35,506 bases of DNA from Candidatus Gastranaerophilales bacterium (GCA_944323535.1 CALUSW010000011.1:1-35506), one strand, 5' to 3'. Counted from the stretch's first letter, positions 24,984-33,773 are shown. A program made the numbers and translations. The notes: generated by a model from the sequence alone, not told the origin.

Positions 24984-25226
24984 ATGAATCAGATAATAAA
25001 AATAGCCTGGGATTTAAATGAAAATACAGAAAACAGATACCAGCTTGTTTATGAAATAGCAGAGCTTGCCAAAAAGCTTGTTGATGAAAATCAATTAAAA
25101 AGAGTGAAAGAAGAATACAGCTTTGATGATGTTCCGTTTGATACTTCTATAAAAAAAGAGAATCCGGTTGAACATGCCATAATGGTTAAGGCTTCCGAAT
25201 ATGATGATTCGGGACTTGTCGGCTAA
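24984..25226 (+). CDS. rpoZ: RNA polymerase omega subunit-like protein
   Basis: The 80-residue product from the ATG at 24984 has the omega-type core NRYQLVYEIAELAKKL (about 16-31), an acidic stretch and the closing NPVEHAIMVKAS, which parallels the KPVxxAIxE block of omega. Omega helps assembly of beta' and binds ppGpp in some groups. A near-perfect ribosome binding site (GGAGGAA) fixes the start; the reading frame is open further upstream but that part has no site and would cover the promoter. In many bacteria rpoZ follows gmk; here gmk is 8 kb away. The match is by pattern only and moderately sure. Confidence 0.7.
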   Translation: MNQIIKIAWDLNENTENRYQLVYEIAELAKKLVDENQLKRVKEEYSFDDVPFDTSIKKENPVEHAIMVKASEYDDSGLVG

Positions 25227-25307
25227 AACAGCGGTATATAATCCGCCTCCGCCGGTTGTCTTGAAATTTTTTAGTTTCGGTCAATATAAATCTACTTTCT
25301 AAAAATA

Positions 25308-25334
25308 AAAAGCTCCTCAATGTCAGGAGCTTTT
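25308..25334. terminator. Bidirectional terminator between rpoZ and rpsT
   Basis: AAAAGCTCCT (25308-25317) pairs perfectly with AGGAGCTTTT (25325-25334) around a 7-base loop. T-runs follow on the plus strand and A-runs precede it, so it can stop both converging transcripts. Confidence 0.92.
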
Positions 25335-25358
25335 TTAACCTTAAAATCAAATAAATAA

Positions 25359-25631
25359 TTAAGCCATTAATTTGTTAACAGCTTTTGTTAATCTTGATTT
25401 TTTTCTGGAAGCTGTATTTTTATGCAAAATACCTTTTGATGCCGCTTTGTCGCAAAGTTTATATGCTTCTGATAAAGCAGCGCTGATTGCTTCCCGGTCT
25501 TTTTCTTTGGCCTGGGCTAAAACAACAGCTTTTTTAACAGCAGTCTTTATAGCTGATTTAAAAGCTACATTTCTTTCATAATTTCTGTTTGCCGTTAAAA
25601 TTCTCTTTTTAGCCGATTTAATGTTTGCCAT
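25359..25631 (-). CDS. rpsT: 30S ribosomal protein S20
   Basis: The 90-residue, lysine-rich protein begins MANIKSAKKRILTANRNYERN and ends with HKNTASRKKSRLTKAVNKL, both typical of S20, which binds 16S rRNA at the foot of the small subunit. Length is normal. The ribosome binding site AAAGGGAAAAATT precedes the ATG. It is a single-gene unit facing the shared terminator. Confidence 0.97.
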   Translation of the reverse strand: MANIKSAKKRILTANRNYERNVAFKSAIKTAVKKAVVLAQAKEKDREAISAALSEAYKLCDKAASKGILHKNTASRKKSRLTKAVNKLMA

Positions 25632-25822
25632 AATTTTTCCCTTTCTAATTCAGTATTGTTAATGAAACAATCTGCTTAGAGGATTAGTGAGTATGTTCAT
25701 TATATAATTAAAAGAAATAAAGTAAAGGCTAATATTAACATTATTAAATTTTGCTTGTAAAATAGCAAAAAAAGTTTTTCTCTATTTTTAAAAATCTTCG
25801 GAGAAGCAAATAAGAAAAATCA

Positions 25823-27397
25823 ATGCGCATAACTTGTACACAAGCTAATATTAACAACAATATAAAGAAGAATAAAAACATAAGCAGCAAGGGCGGAAGG
25901 GAAATTGTAAGAACGCTTGCAAATCCTGATTCTCTGGCTGCAACGATTGTTCTTGAATCCGGTGTTACAGGCGGGCGCGGAATAAACGCTTATAAAAGAG
26001 GCGGGTTTCATGAATTCCGTGAACGTTTTACGGATGATATTGTTTCTGCCGTTTTTTGGATGAAGGGTGTTGATATTTTTAATAAAATCGGCGATAAGTT
26101 CGGACAAAAGGTTCTTAAACTTCCCACAACCGAATTTGATGTCGGAAAAGATGCACTTAGGACGCCTTTTAACAATCTTGTAACAGACTTGAGTTCTAAT
26201 ATGCCGGATAAAAATGCTGCAAAAACTCTTGAAAAAAAACTTGCCGCTTTTAAATTTACCAAAATAATATTGTCAACGCTCTTGGCTACAAGTTTTGTCG
26301 GATTTGCTCTGCCTAAAATAAATCAGGCGATTACGGAAAAATTAATGTCAAGAAATAATAAAAATTCTGAGAAAAATAAAACGCTTGAAAATATTGATAT
26401 TTATAAAACTCATTCTTTTGAAGAATTTGACAAAAAAATAACTGCAAAAGGAGCTTCTTTTAAAGGGCTTTCACCGCAAATGATGACGGGAGTCGCACAT
26501 GCGCTTGAAAGTAATAAAATCTGCAAAATGCTTACCTGCGATGTTGGGATACTTACAGGGCGTGTAAAAACAGCCAGAAATGCAGATGAAGGCAGAGAAT
26601 ATTTCTTCCGTGATGCTTCTTCAAGCTTTTTCTATTTTGCAAGTACCCCTCTTGTATATAAATTTCTGCAAAAAATAACGGGTAGTTCAAATACTACATC
26701 AATAGATCCGGTTGCCGCAAAACAATTGCATGAAAAAATGCTTGAAACCTTAAAAAATGCCGACGGTTCTTTTAATTCTATGAATGTAAAGGATTTTGCG
26801 GCAAAAACGCTTGGGGTGCTGGATGATAAGGCAAAAGATCTTATTTCAAAACTTCCGTTTAACTCTGATGTTATTTCATTATCTGAACTAAGCAAATATA
26901 TAACAGACGGTAAATTACTTAAAAAAGCTGAAGAAATGGCTCATTTACAGCCGGAACAGGCAGGAATCGGCAAAGTATTAACAAAGCAGCAGGTTGCGGA
27001 TGTTCTTAAAAACGGTTCATTTAATACTCCCAAATTTATGCAAAAATTATACGAAAGCAAATTTGGAGCGGCACTGACAAGCCCTTACAGGTTTATACCG
27101 ATGAAGAAAATAACATCGTTTAGAGATAATATTGATAAATACGCTAAGGCGGTAATAGATTCTGCTTCAAATACAAACGGCGGAGTTGTTGATAAAAAAC
27201 TTCTTGATAAAATAAACAAAAAAAGCTTTATGATGTCTGCAGGGTTTAGAGCAATAGCTATAGGTGTTTCCGCATTTGCTCTCGGTGTTGTAATACCTAA
27301 AATGCAATATGCAATGACAGCTAAACGAACCGGAAAAAATGAGGCTCCGGGGCTAAGAAATCTGGAAAAGACAACAGAAACATCAAATAAAAAATAA
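25823..27397 (+). CDS. Lineage-type membrane protein of unknown function (524 aa)
   Basis: I do not know a function. The protein has an N-terminal conserved block (GREIVRTLANPDSLAATIVLESGVTGGRGINAYKRGG at about 26-62, then DIVSAVFWMKGVD), a hydrophobic segment (about 148-170, IILSTLLATSFVGFALPKI), a long soluble middle, and a second hydrophobic segment near the end (about 474-494, AIAIGVSAFALGVVIPKM). Both hydrophobic segments are followed by the same pattern, [LI]PK[IM]xxA[IM]T. From memory, proteins of this form are common in Gastranaerophilales genomes. No signal peptide is evident and the nearest GGAG is about 20 bases before the ATG, so the start is not certain. Confidence 0.8.
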   Translation: MRITCTQANINNNIKKNKNISSKGGREIVRTLANPDSLAATIVLESGVTGGRGINAYKRGGFHEFRERFTDDIVSAVFWMKGVDIFNKIGDKFGQKVLKLPTTEFDVGKDALRTPFNNLVTDLSSNMPDKNAAKTLEKKLAAFKFTKIILSTLLATSFVGFALPKINQAITEKLMSRNNKNSEKNKTLENIDIYKTHSFEEFDKKITAKGASFKGLSPQMMTGVAHALESNKICKMLTCDVGILTGRVKTARNADEGREYFFRDASSSFFYFASTPLVYKFLQKITGSSNTTSIDPVAAKQLHEKMLETLKNADGSFNSMNVKDFAAKTLGVLDDKAKDLISKLPFNSDVISLSELSKYITDGKLLKKAEEMAHLQPEQAGIGKVLTKQQVADVLKNGSFNTPKFMQKLYESKFGAALTSPYRFIPMKKITSFRDNIDKYAKAVIDSASNTNGGVVDKKLLDKINKKSFMMSAGFRAIAIGVSAFALGVVIPKMQYAMTAKRTGKNEAPGLRNLEKTTETSNKK

Positions 27398-27454
27398 CTT
27401 TTTATTGTGCGACACTAGATTATTTTAAAGTGTCCGGATTGAATTTTTTTACAC

Positions 27455-27491
27455 TGTTTTGCCGTAAAATGTAAAACAACGGCTAAAAACA
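27455..27491. terminator. Possible hairpin terminator
   Basis: TGTTTTGCCGT (27455-27465) can pair with ACGGCTAAAAACA (27479-27491) with a two-base bulge and a 13-base loop. It lies between the ends of the 524-residue protein gene and rdgB. The stem has only five strong pairs, so this is weak. Confidence 0.35.
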
Positions 27492-27527
27492 AATAGCAGA
27501 AAAAACTCGGGCATATTATGGCAAAGG

Positions 27528-28109
27528 TTATAGCAGATTTTCTTTTATCCACTCAAGCATAGGTTTTAAAGCATTTGCTCTATGGGAAATATTATTTTTT
27601 ATTTCTTCGGGCAGCTGTGCTATTGTTTTATTATATTCCGGCACAAAGAAAACAGGGTCATATCCGAATCCGTTTGCGCCTTTAGGGGTATCGTCGATAT
27701 AGCCGTAAATTCTGCCTTCTTCATAGTGAACGGGATTTCCTTCGTTATCGACCAGCACCATAGAACAGATAAAATGTGCGCCTCTGTAATCATAAGGAAC
27801 CATTTTAAGCTCATTAAGCAGCTTATTTATTTTTTCCCGCTGGGTTTTTGCGTATCTTGCGGAATGTATTCCGGGCAATCCTTCAAGGACATCAACGCAA
27901 AGTCCTGAATCGTCAGCCAGACAGTATGTTTTTGTAATTTTTGCTGCTTCTTTTGCTTTTATTAATGCATTTTCTTTAAAAGTGCTGCCGTTTTCATCAG
28001 GATTAAAGTTCTCTTTTACAACGTCAAAAACAATCTCCGGATTTGTGTTTATAGCTTTTATTTCTTCCAGCTTATGGGGATTTGAAGTAGCAAGAATAAT
28101 TTTTATCAT
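27528..28109 (-). CDS. rdgB: XTP/dITP diphosphatase (RdgB/HAM1)
   Basis: RdgB removes deaminated purine nucleotides (dITP, XTP) from the pool by cleaving them to monophosphate and pyrophosphate. The 193-residue protein has ILATSNPHKLEEI (4-16), CLADDSGLCVDVLEGLPGIHSARYA (catalytic Asp and substrate loop), GFGYDPVFFVP and SHRANAL at the end. Length is normal. It starts three bases after the uppS stop and is the second gene of that operon. Confidence 0.96.
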   Translation of the reverse strand: MIKIILATSNPHKLEEIKAINTNPEIVFDVVKENFNPDENGSTFKENALIKAKEAAKITKTYCLADDSGLCVDVLEGLPGIHSARYAKTQREKINKLLNELKMVPYDYRGAHFICSMVLVDNEGNPVHYEEGRIYGYIDDTPKGANGFGYDPVFFVPEYNKTIAQLPEEIKNNISHRANALKPMLEWIKENLL

Positions 28110-28112
28110 ATT

Positions 28113-28856
28113 TTATTTTCCAAATCTTCTGCTGCGGGAGCCAAATTCAATTATGGCTTTTGCAAGCGCAGCTTCGTCAAAATCGGGCCAGAATGTTTCG
28201 GTTATGTATATTTCGGAATATGCAGCCTGCCACAATAAGTAATTACTTATTCTCTTTTCTCCGCCTGTTCTTATTAATAAATCAGGGTCGGGAATATTAT
28301 TTGTATACAAATTTTCAGATATTGTTTTTTCTGTTATTTCGTTGTAATTTAATTCCCCGTTTAGAACTTGCTTGCAGATTTTTTGTACTGCTTTTGTAAT
28401 TTCCATTCTGGAACCGTAATTAAAAGCAATTTGCAAATTTAAAGCTTTACAGTGGTTTGTCTCATTTTCTCCATATTCAAGAACTTTAACTAAATCTTTT
28501 TTTAAGGGTTCTCTGTCGCCGATAAAAGTTAATTTAATATCATTTTCCAAAAACTCCGGGACTTCATCAACAATTGTTTTAGCTAAAAGCGACATTAAAA
28601 AATCAACTTCTTCTTGTGGTCTTTTCCAATTTTCTGTTGAAAAAGCGTAAACGGTAAGATATTTTATTCCGAATTTTACACATGCTTTTAAAGTAGCTCT
28701 TAATGCTTCTACTCCTTTTTTATGTCCGGCAGCTGACGGCAGAAATTTATTTTTTGCCCATCGTCTGTTTCCATCCATAATAACAGCTATATGCTGCAAA
28801 TTAGTTTCTTTTATAATGGTTTCTATATTTTCGATTAAATCTAAAGTATCCGGCAT
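28113..28856 (-). CDS. uppS: Isoprenyl transferase (undecaprenyl diphosphate synthase)
   Basis: UppS adds isopentenyl units in cis to farnesyl diphosphate to make the C55 lipid carrier for peptidoglycan. The 247-residue protein has HIAVIMDGNRRWAK (22-35, catalytic Asp28), YLTVYAFSTENWKRP, FNYGSRMEI and DPDLLIRTGGEKRISNYLLWQ with the RxG and E needed for magnesium binding. Length is normal. An AAGAGATT site lies before the ATG. It leads a two-gene operon with rdgB. Confidence 0.96.
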   Translation of the reverse strand: MPDTLDLIENIETIIKETNLQHIAVIMDGNRRWAKNKFLPSAAGHKKGVEALRATLKACVKFGIKYLTVYAFSTENWKRPQEEVDFLMSLLAKTIVDEVPEFLENDIKLTFIGDREPLKKDLVKVLEYGENETNHCKALNLQIAFNYGSRMEITKAVQKICKQVLNGELNYNEITEKTISENLYTNNIPDPDLLIRTGGEKRISNYLLWQAAYSEIYITETFWPDFDEAALAKAIIEFGSRSRRFGK

Positions 28857-28963
28857 AATAATCTCTTTTGAAAAAAATTATAAACTAAACAAGTAAAAAA
28901 AACTATGACCGGAAAAATTCTACGGCTTATTGTAATCTTATTGTAATAAAATACCTAAATTTC

Positions 28964-28993
28964 TTGACTTCGTAATATTTCTTCTAATATCAT
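28964..28993 (+). promoter_or_regulatory. Promoter of the LysM gene
   Basis: TTGACT (28964-28969) and TATCAT (28988-28993) are 18 bp apart, 34 bases before the LysM gene ATG. An overlapping TAATAT (28985-28990) is a poorer fit by spacing. Confidence 0.5.
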
Positions 28994-29027
28994 TATATTG
29001 TAAAGGGAAAGGATTGGGGTAAAAAAT

Positions 29028-29615
29028 ATGAGAAATTCATCGATTTACAGATCAAATTTATCGGATGAAAAAATAGCGTTTTTATCTGAAATTAAAAATC
29101 AAAAAGAATATAATCAGGATGATAATGCCCCTAAAGCGTATAAAAGACCAGGGAAGCAAAAAGAACTTGATCTTTTATGGCAGAATTTTAAGATTAACCC
29201 GAAAGAAGAAAAATCTCCGGGAGTATATCTTTTAACCGGATTTATAGCGGGTGCTTTGTGCATGTTTATTATGAATGCAATTTTAAGTATAAGCTCCAAT
29301 ATTTCTTCACCCGTAACGTCTACGGCATCTTTAGGACAGCCGAAGTACGAAAAAAAGATATCCAGAAAAAGCAAACTTCCCCAAATTAATTCGCAGGTTG
29401 CGGTAGTTCCGGCGGCATCTCAATTAGTTGAAGAATCTGAAATACCTGCTGTTGAGACATATGTTGTTAAAGACGGTGATTCTATGAGCTCTATTGTTCT
29501 TCGTTTCTACGGCAAATATGATCCTGCCAAAGTTGAACAAATTAAACAGGTTAATCATTTAACAAATGCGCATAAGCTTTCTATAGGGCAAAAATTAATT
29601 ATTCCGATTGAATAA
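29028..29615 (+). CDS. Membrane-anchored LysM-domain protein
   Basis: The 195-residue protein has a charged N-terminal cytosolic part (1-63), a membrane segment at about 66-88 (VYLLTGFIAGALCMFIMNAI), a linker rich in Ser, Pro and Val, and a C-terminal LysM domain (about 145-194: TYVVKDGDSMSSIVLRFYG, then LSIGQKLIIPIE). LysM domains bind the glycan of peptidoglycan. The single-pass layout places LysM outside the cytoplasmic membrane. A GGGGT sequence lies ten bases before the ATG. No catalytic domain is present, so it is probably a wall anchor or division-related factor; this last is a guess. Confidence 0.85.
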   Translation: MRNSSIYRSNLSDEKIAFLSEIKNQKEYNQDDNAPKAYKRPGKQKELDLLWQNFKINPKEEKSPGVYLLTGFIAGALCMFIMNAILSISSNISSPVTSTASLGQPKYEKKISRKSKLPQINSQVAVVPAASQLVEESEIPAVETYVVKDGDSMSSIVLRFYGKYDPAKVEQIKQVNHLTNAHKLSIGQKLIIPIE

Positions 29616-29629
29616 CTGCGGCAATCGGA
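29603..29629. terminator. Hairpin between LysM gene and rsmD
   Basis: TCCGATTG (29603-29610) pairs perfectly with CAATCGGA (29622-29629) around an 11-base loop that contains the LysM stop codon. It lies between converging genes whose stops are 16 bases apart. No T-run follows, so efficient termination is doubtful. Confidence 0.4.
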
Positions 29630-29631
29630 TA

Positions 29632-30165
29632 TTATGCGAAGGACAAATATGTAATTTGTTTGTTTCCGTATGTCTTATTTTTTAACAATTGAAATGAGTT
29701 ATAGTCTATAATTTTTTCTAAAGGATGTTCTAATATTATAATTCCGTCTTTTTCAAGAATATTATTTGATTTTATAACTGCAAGTGATTTTTCGTATAAG
29801 TCGGAATCATAAGGAGGATCTATAAAAATAACATCAGCTTTTACATTTATTTTTGATATATTTTTTAAAGCATCTCCAAAATAGATTTCCGGTTTAATAT
29901 TTAAGGCTGTAAAACACTCTTTTACAGCCAGTGCGGTTTTTTTGTCTTTTTCCATGGAAATAACCCTAAAACCGCGCGACAGCGCTTCAAGCCCCATAAT
30001 GCCGCTGCCTGCAAACATATCAATAAATACTTTATTATCAAATGTTATCATTGTATTTAATGTATTAAAAATTCCCTGACGTGTTTTTGATAATGTCGGT
30101 TTTATATTCTCATAGTCAGGAGTTTTTATTTTTCTTGAATTATATTTCCCGCCTGTTATTTGCAT
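29632..30165 (-). CDS. rsmD: 16S rRNA (guanine966-N2)-methyltransferase RsmD
   Basis: RsmD methylates G966 of 16S rRNA in the small subunit. The 177-residue protein opens MQITGGKYNSRKIKTP and has RPT-like KPTLSKTRQGIFNTL, the SAM motif FIDMFAGSGIMGLEALSRG and the catalytic DPPY in VIFIDPPYD. Length is normal. It begins one base after the stop of the secreted-protein gene and is the last gene of the gmk operon. Confidence 0.93.
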   Translation of the reverse strand: MQITGGKYNSRKIKTPDYENIKPTLSKTRQGIFNTLNTMITFDNKVFIDMFAGSGIMGLEALSRGFRVISMEKDKKTALAVKECFTALNIKPEIYFGDALKNISKINVKADVIFIDPPYDSDLYEKSLAVIKSNNILEKDGIIILEHPLEKIIDYNSFQLLKNKTYGNKQITYLSFA

Positions 30166-30166
30166 A

Positions 30167-30697
30167 TTACAGTTCTATAAGGTTATCCGGAACGGGTGTA
30201 TTTTCTTTTTGCTCATATAGCTTTATACTGCCTAAAATATTAGACCACCGGGCAAATATATTTTGTGAATAATGCGGAGCTTTATTTATATAAATAGCAA
30301 ATATTACACCGTCTGTACCCTGGAATGCTCTTTCTACAGCACAGGTATTTTTTGCCTCGCTGCACCAGGCTACAATTGCTTCATCAAGTGTATGCTTAAT
30401 GTATTCCGGTTTAATATCGGGGTAGTTTGTCCGGTCTTTCCCTAATTGTTTATGAATCATAACTCTGGGGGATAAGTCTTTATTTTTTAAAACTCTTTCA
30501 TAAAATGTAAGCATTTCCGTATAATTCTCAGGTGTTTGATTATATGGAATATAACATTTTTTGCCCGCAATTCCGTCAGGACTTTCAATCTTGTGCCAGC
30601 CTTCATTCGGAAAATTAAATTGGATTGTATCTTTTGCAAAGCAGAAATTTTGAATTAATAACAAGCTTAAAACAGTTAAGAAAAAATTTTTTATCAT
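30167..30697 (-). CDS. Secreted protein of unknown function
   Basis: The 176-residue product starts MIKNFFLTVLSLLLIQNFCFA, a clear signal peptide with a likely cleavage after Ala at about 21. The mature part has four cysteines (CYIP, CSEAKNTC and one just before the cleavage site) and an acidic C terminus. I recognise no family. The ATG at 30697 overlaps the stop of the Nif3-like gene as ATGA and has GGGAG five bases upstream; an in-frame start twelve bases earlier is less likely. Because it is translationally coupled inside a housekeeping operon it is surely real. Confidence 0.82.
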   Translation of the reverse strand: MIKNFFLTVLSLLLIQNFCFAKDTIQFNFPNEGWHKIESPDGIAGKKCYIPYNQTPENYTEMLTFYERVLKNKDLSPRVMIHKQLGKDRTNYPDIKPEYIKHTLDEAIVAWCSEAKNTCAVERAFQGTDGVIFAIYINKAPHYSQNIFARWSNILGSIKLYEQKENTPVPDNLIEL

Positions 30698-31428
30698 ATT
30701 AACTCCCATGCCGGTTTTTCGGTTGCGGCAATAACTTCTACATCTTCATCTTTCAGCGTATTTTTAAATATATCAACAACAAATCTTTCACTTTGAAAAT
30801 GACCGAGGTCAATAATTGTCATATCTTTTGCACTTAATGCCTGATGATGTTTTAAATCACCCGTAATAAAAACATCTATTCCGATCTTTTCGAGTTCCTG
30901 AATGTATTCTGCACCTGAACCCGAACAAAATGCAATTGAACTGTAGGATTTTCTGTGACTGTTAACAACTCTTATACTTGGCAGACTGAAAATTGTTTTT
31001 AAAGTTGCTGCTAATTTTGAAAAATTTTTTTCTTCATTAAACTTTTTGTATTTTATAAATTCAAAAGCTGTATCTAAATCGGTAAAACCGCATTTCTCCG
31101 CAAGATATTCACTTACACCGCCTTGTGCTATATCAAGATTTGTATGTGCGGAATATACCTGTATATTATTTTGAATGGCTTTAATAATATACGGGGAATC
31201 TATTTCTTTTATGGGATTGAAAAATACAGGGTGGTGAGAAATAATCATATCGCATTTTTTGTTGATTGCTTCATCTACTGTTGAGTTTGTAACATCAAGT
31301 GCAAGAAGAATTCTGTTTGTATCTTCTATCCCAAGATTTATCTGCCAGCCGGAATTATCCCATTTTTGCATTGTTTCAAGCGGGGCAAACTCTTCTATCT
31401 TTTTTATTATTTTACTTACTTTCTCCAT
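30694..31428 (-). CDS. Nif3-like dinuclear metal centre protein
   Basis: The 244-residue protein belongs to the Nif3/YbgI/YqfO family of toroidal hexamers with a two-metal site. Visible metal-ligand motifs are ISHHPVFF, SAHTNLDIAQGG and, near the end, TGDLKHHQAL and IDLGHFQSE. It is the short form, lacking the central PII-like insert of Bacillus YqfO (about 370 residues). Annotated activities such as GTP cyclohydrolase are not firmly established. Its start overlaps the coaBC end by 17 bases and has GGAAA upstream. Confidence 0.92.
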   Translation of the reverse strand: MEKVSKIIKKIEEFAPLETMQKWDNSGWQINLGIEDTNRILLALDVTNSTVDEAINKKCDMIISHHPVFFNPIKEIDSPYIIKAIQNNIQVYSAHTNLDIAQGGVSEYLAEKCGFTDLDTAFEFIKYKKFNEEKNFSKLAATLKTIFSLPSIRVVNSHRKSYSSIAFCSGSGAEYIQELEKIGIDVFITGDLKHHQALSAKDMTIIDLGHFQSERFVVDIFKNTLKDEDVEVIAATEKPAWELI

Positions 31429-32596
31429 AAATTTTTTCCATTATTTTGAATGCAGCTGTTTGTTTATCTGTTTTTTCTATATGAAAAATTTCATGTTCTT
31501 TATTTATTATATACAATTCATTGTAATTTGACGAGAACCCCGTATCTTTTTTTGAAATATCATTTGCACATATATAATCACAGCCTTTTTTATCAATCTT
31601 GTTTTTTGCATTATTTAATAAGTTTTCACTTTCCGCGCAAAATCCTACTACAATTTGATTATTAGTTTTTTGTTTTGAGATTTCAGCTAAAATATCAGGA
31701 TTTTCAACAAGTTCAATTATGAGGTTATTTCCTGTTTTTTTTATTTTTTGCTCTGACATATTTTTTACTTTATAGTCGCTTACAGCAGCCGCCATTATTA
31801 AAGAATATGCATTTTTAAATTCTGATTTAACGGCATGAAACATCTCTTCTGCTGTTTTAACATTTATAACTTTATATTGTTTTTCTGTCTCAACGGTTGA
31901 AATCAAAACAACTTCCGCTCCAAGCTTATAAGCGCTGTCGGCAAGAGCAATCCCCATTTTTCCGGAGCTGTAGTTTCCGATATATCTTACGGCGTCAATA
32001 TTTTCTTTTGTTCCGCCCGCTGTTACTATAATTTTCTTACCCTTTAGGATTTGAGGCGGCAGAAGAAATTTTTTCACCGCTTCAAATATAGTATTTATAT
32101 CGGCAAGTCTGCCTTTGCCTGTTGTTCCGCAGGCAAGAAAGCCTGTTTCGGGTTCTATAATTTCCGCTCCGTGTTCTTTTAAAAATTCAATATTTTTTTG
32201 TACTGCCGGATTTTCCCACATACCTGTATTCATTGAAGGTGCAATAATAACTTGTTTCTTAAATGCACAGAAAGTTGAAGTTAAAAGATTGTCGCAAATT
32301 CCGTTTGCCATTTTGGAAATAGTATTTGCGCTTGCAGGCGCTATAAGAAAGATATCCGCATCTTCTGTCAGGGCAATGTGCTCCGGTTTATAGTCTTCTA
32401 TTTCAAATTGTTTTATGTCAACAGAGTTTTGGCTTAAGGATTCTAATGTGGTTTTTGTTACAAAATTAAGAGCATTAGGTGTAACTACAACTTTTACGTT
32501 TGCGTTATTCTTTTTTAAAAGCCTTATAAGTTCAAGTATCTTATATGCCGCAATTGCACCTGTTATACCTATTAATATGTTTTTACCTTTCAGCAT
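31412..32596 (-). CDS. coaBC: Bifunctional phosphopantothenoylcysteine synthetase/decarboxylase
   Basis: CoaBC joins cysteine to 4'-phosphopantothenate and decarboxylates the product to 4'-phosphopantetheine for coenzyme A. In the 394-residue protein the N-terminal flavin-dependent decarboxylase has ILIGITGAIAAYK, IAPSMNTGMWENPAV and FLACGTTGKGRLAD. The C-terminal synthetase has IVTAGGTKENIDAVRYIGNYSSGKMG, VSDYKVKN and VGFCAESENLL with the substrate-binding Lys-rich loop. Length is normal. It overlaps the gmk end by 14 bases and has GGAG upstream of its ATG. Confidence 0.96.
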   Translation of the reverse strand: MLKGKNILIGITGAIAAYKILELIRLLKKNNANVKVVVTPNALNFVTKTTLESLSQNSVDIKQFEIEDYKPEHIALTEDADIFLIAPASANTISKMANGICDNLLTSTFCAFKKQVIIAPSMNTGMWENPAVQKNIEFLKEHGAEIIEPETGFLACGTTGKGRLADINTIFEAVKKFLLPPQILKGKKIIVTAGGTKENIDAVRYIGNYSSGKMGIALADSAYKLGAEVVLISTVETEKQYKVINVKTAEEMFHAVKSEFKNAYSLIMAAAVSDYKVKNMSEQKIKKTGNNLIIELVENPDILAEISKQKTNNQIVVGFCAESENLLNNAKNKIDKKGCDYICANDISKKDTGFSSNYNELYIINKEHEIFHIEKTDKQTAAFKIMEKIYGESK

Positions 32597-33155
32597 TTTT
32601 ATTTACTCCGGCATCAAATATCTTTTGCAGATTATTTAATGCTTCTTCAAGATTATCGTTTACAATTTGATAATCAAATTTTTTCCCTGCTTCTATTTCT
32701 CTTTTTGCTTCGTTCAGACGTTTTTGAATTGTCTGCTCATCCTCTGTATGTCTGCCTCTCAGCCGCTTTTCCAGTGTTTCGACAGATGGGGGCATTATAA
32801 ATATTGTTATGGCATCGGGCAGTTTTTCCTTTACCTGGGCTGCTCCTTTTACTTCAATTTCAAGAATTAAGTCAATACCTTTATTTAAGGTTTTTTCAAC
32901 AAAACTTTTTTTTGTTCCGTAGTAATTGCCGCTGAATTCTGCCCATTCAAGAAATTCGTTATTTTCAGCGGAATTTATAAATTCTTCTTTGGAAATAAAG
33001 AAATAGTTTACCCCGTCTTTTTCACCGTTTCTCGGCTTTCTTGTGGTGGCGGAAATTGACAATTTTATTTCGGGATTTTTTTCCAGAAAAAGCTTTAACA
33101 GAGTTCCTTTTCCAACTCCCGAGCAGCCTGCAATTATAAACAAACGACCTTTCAT
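32583..33155 (-). CDS. gmk: Guanylate kinase
   Basis: Gmk turns GMP into GDP with ATP. The 190-residue protein has the P-loop AGCSGVGKGTLL (8-19), ISATTRKPRNGEKDGVNYFF for GMP binding, ILEIEVKGAAQVK and LRGRHTEDEQTIQKRL in the lid. Length is a little short of the 205 or so usual but complete. It leads the operon gmk-coaBC-Nif3-secreted-rsmD. The usual next gene, rpoZ, is missing here and lies at 24984-25226. Confidence 0.96.
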   Translation of the reverse strand: MKGRLFIIAGCSGVGKGTLLKLFLEKNPEIKLSISATTRKPRNGEKDGVNYFFISKEEFINSAENNEFLEWAEFSGNYYGTKKSFVEKTLNKGIDLILEIEVKGAAQVKEKLPDAITIFIMPPSVETLEKRLRGRHTEDEQTIQKRLNEAKREIEAGKKFDYQIVNDNLEEALNNLQKIFDAGVNKNAER

Positions 33156-33263
33156 AATTTTCCTTATTATATGATTTTTTTAGATTATACCTGAATTAAT
33201 ATAAAAAGGAAAATAAAATTTTGTCCGAAAAAATTTCATTTTAATACAATACCGGATTAAATT

Positions 33264-33773
33264 CTATTTTTTTTCTTCTTCATTTTTTATTTCACGTGCA
33301 ATGAGAGTTTTTAAAATTCTTGCACCTATATAAAGGCTTGTTCCTATAGCGATTACTGCTCCCGCACTGCCCATAAAAGATACCGCAATAGCACCTGCAA
33401 GTGCTGCGGTTAGAATTCCGACCTGAAATGAAGTAGAGGCTTTATCCTGCAGTTGTGCTTCCTGTCTTGCTATTGCACTCGGATCCGGTTTACTTTCTTT
33501 AACAAGCTGATCCTGAGTCATGTTATTCATTGACGCAAAAGTAGGGCTCTGGGTGGTTACTCTGCTTTCAAATAATTTTGGGGCAAGCGCTTCAAGTTTT
33601 GCAACCTGGCTTTTAACCTCAAAAATATCGCGCGTAAGCTGCCTGTCCATAACAACCCGTTCCTGGCTGCGTCTATCTTTGCCGCTGCGTCTTTCAATTG
33701 CTACAGGGATATTTTGTTGTCTTCTGTCTTCACTCTTTTGATATTGAGGATAAAGACTTGTTATTCGATACAT
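33264..33773 (-). CDS. Small membrane protein with Arg-rich repeat
   Basis: I do not recognise a family. The 169-residue product (ATG at 33773; an in-frame GTG at 33788 and TTG at 33779 are other options, the AAAGG site fitting the TTG best) has an N-terminal Arg-rich stretch with the doubled pattern ERRSGKDRRS at about 27-36. A possible short coiled coil follows (RDIFEVKSQVAKLEALAPKLF), then a C-terminal hydrophobic hairpin rich in Ala and Gly (about 118-158). It ends with a charged tail (KNEEEKK). The basic part would face the cytosol. It is divergent from the M16 peptidase gene. Confidence 0.7.
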   Translation of the reverse strand: MYRITSLYPQYQKSEDRRQQNIPVAIERRSGKDRRSQERVVMDRQLTRDIFEVKSQVAKLEALAPKLFESRVTTQSPTFASMNNMTQDQLVKESKPDPSAIARQEAQLQDKASTSFQVGILTAALAGAIAVSFMGSAGAVIAIGTSLYIGARILKTLIAREIKNEEEKK

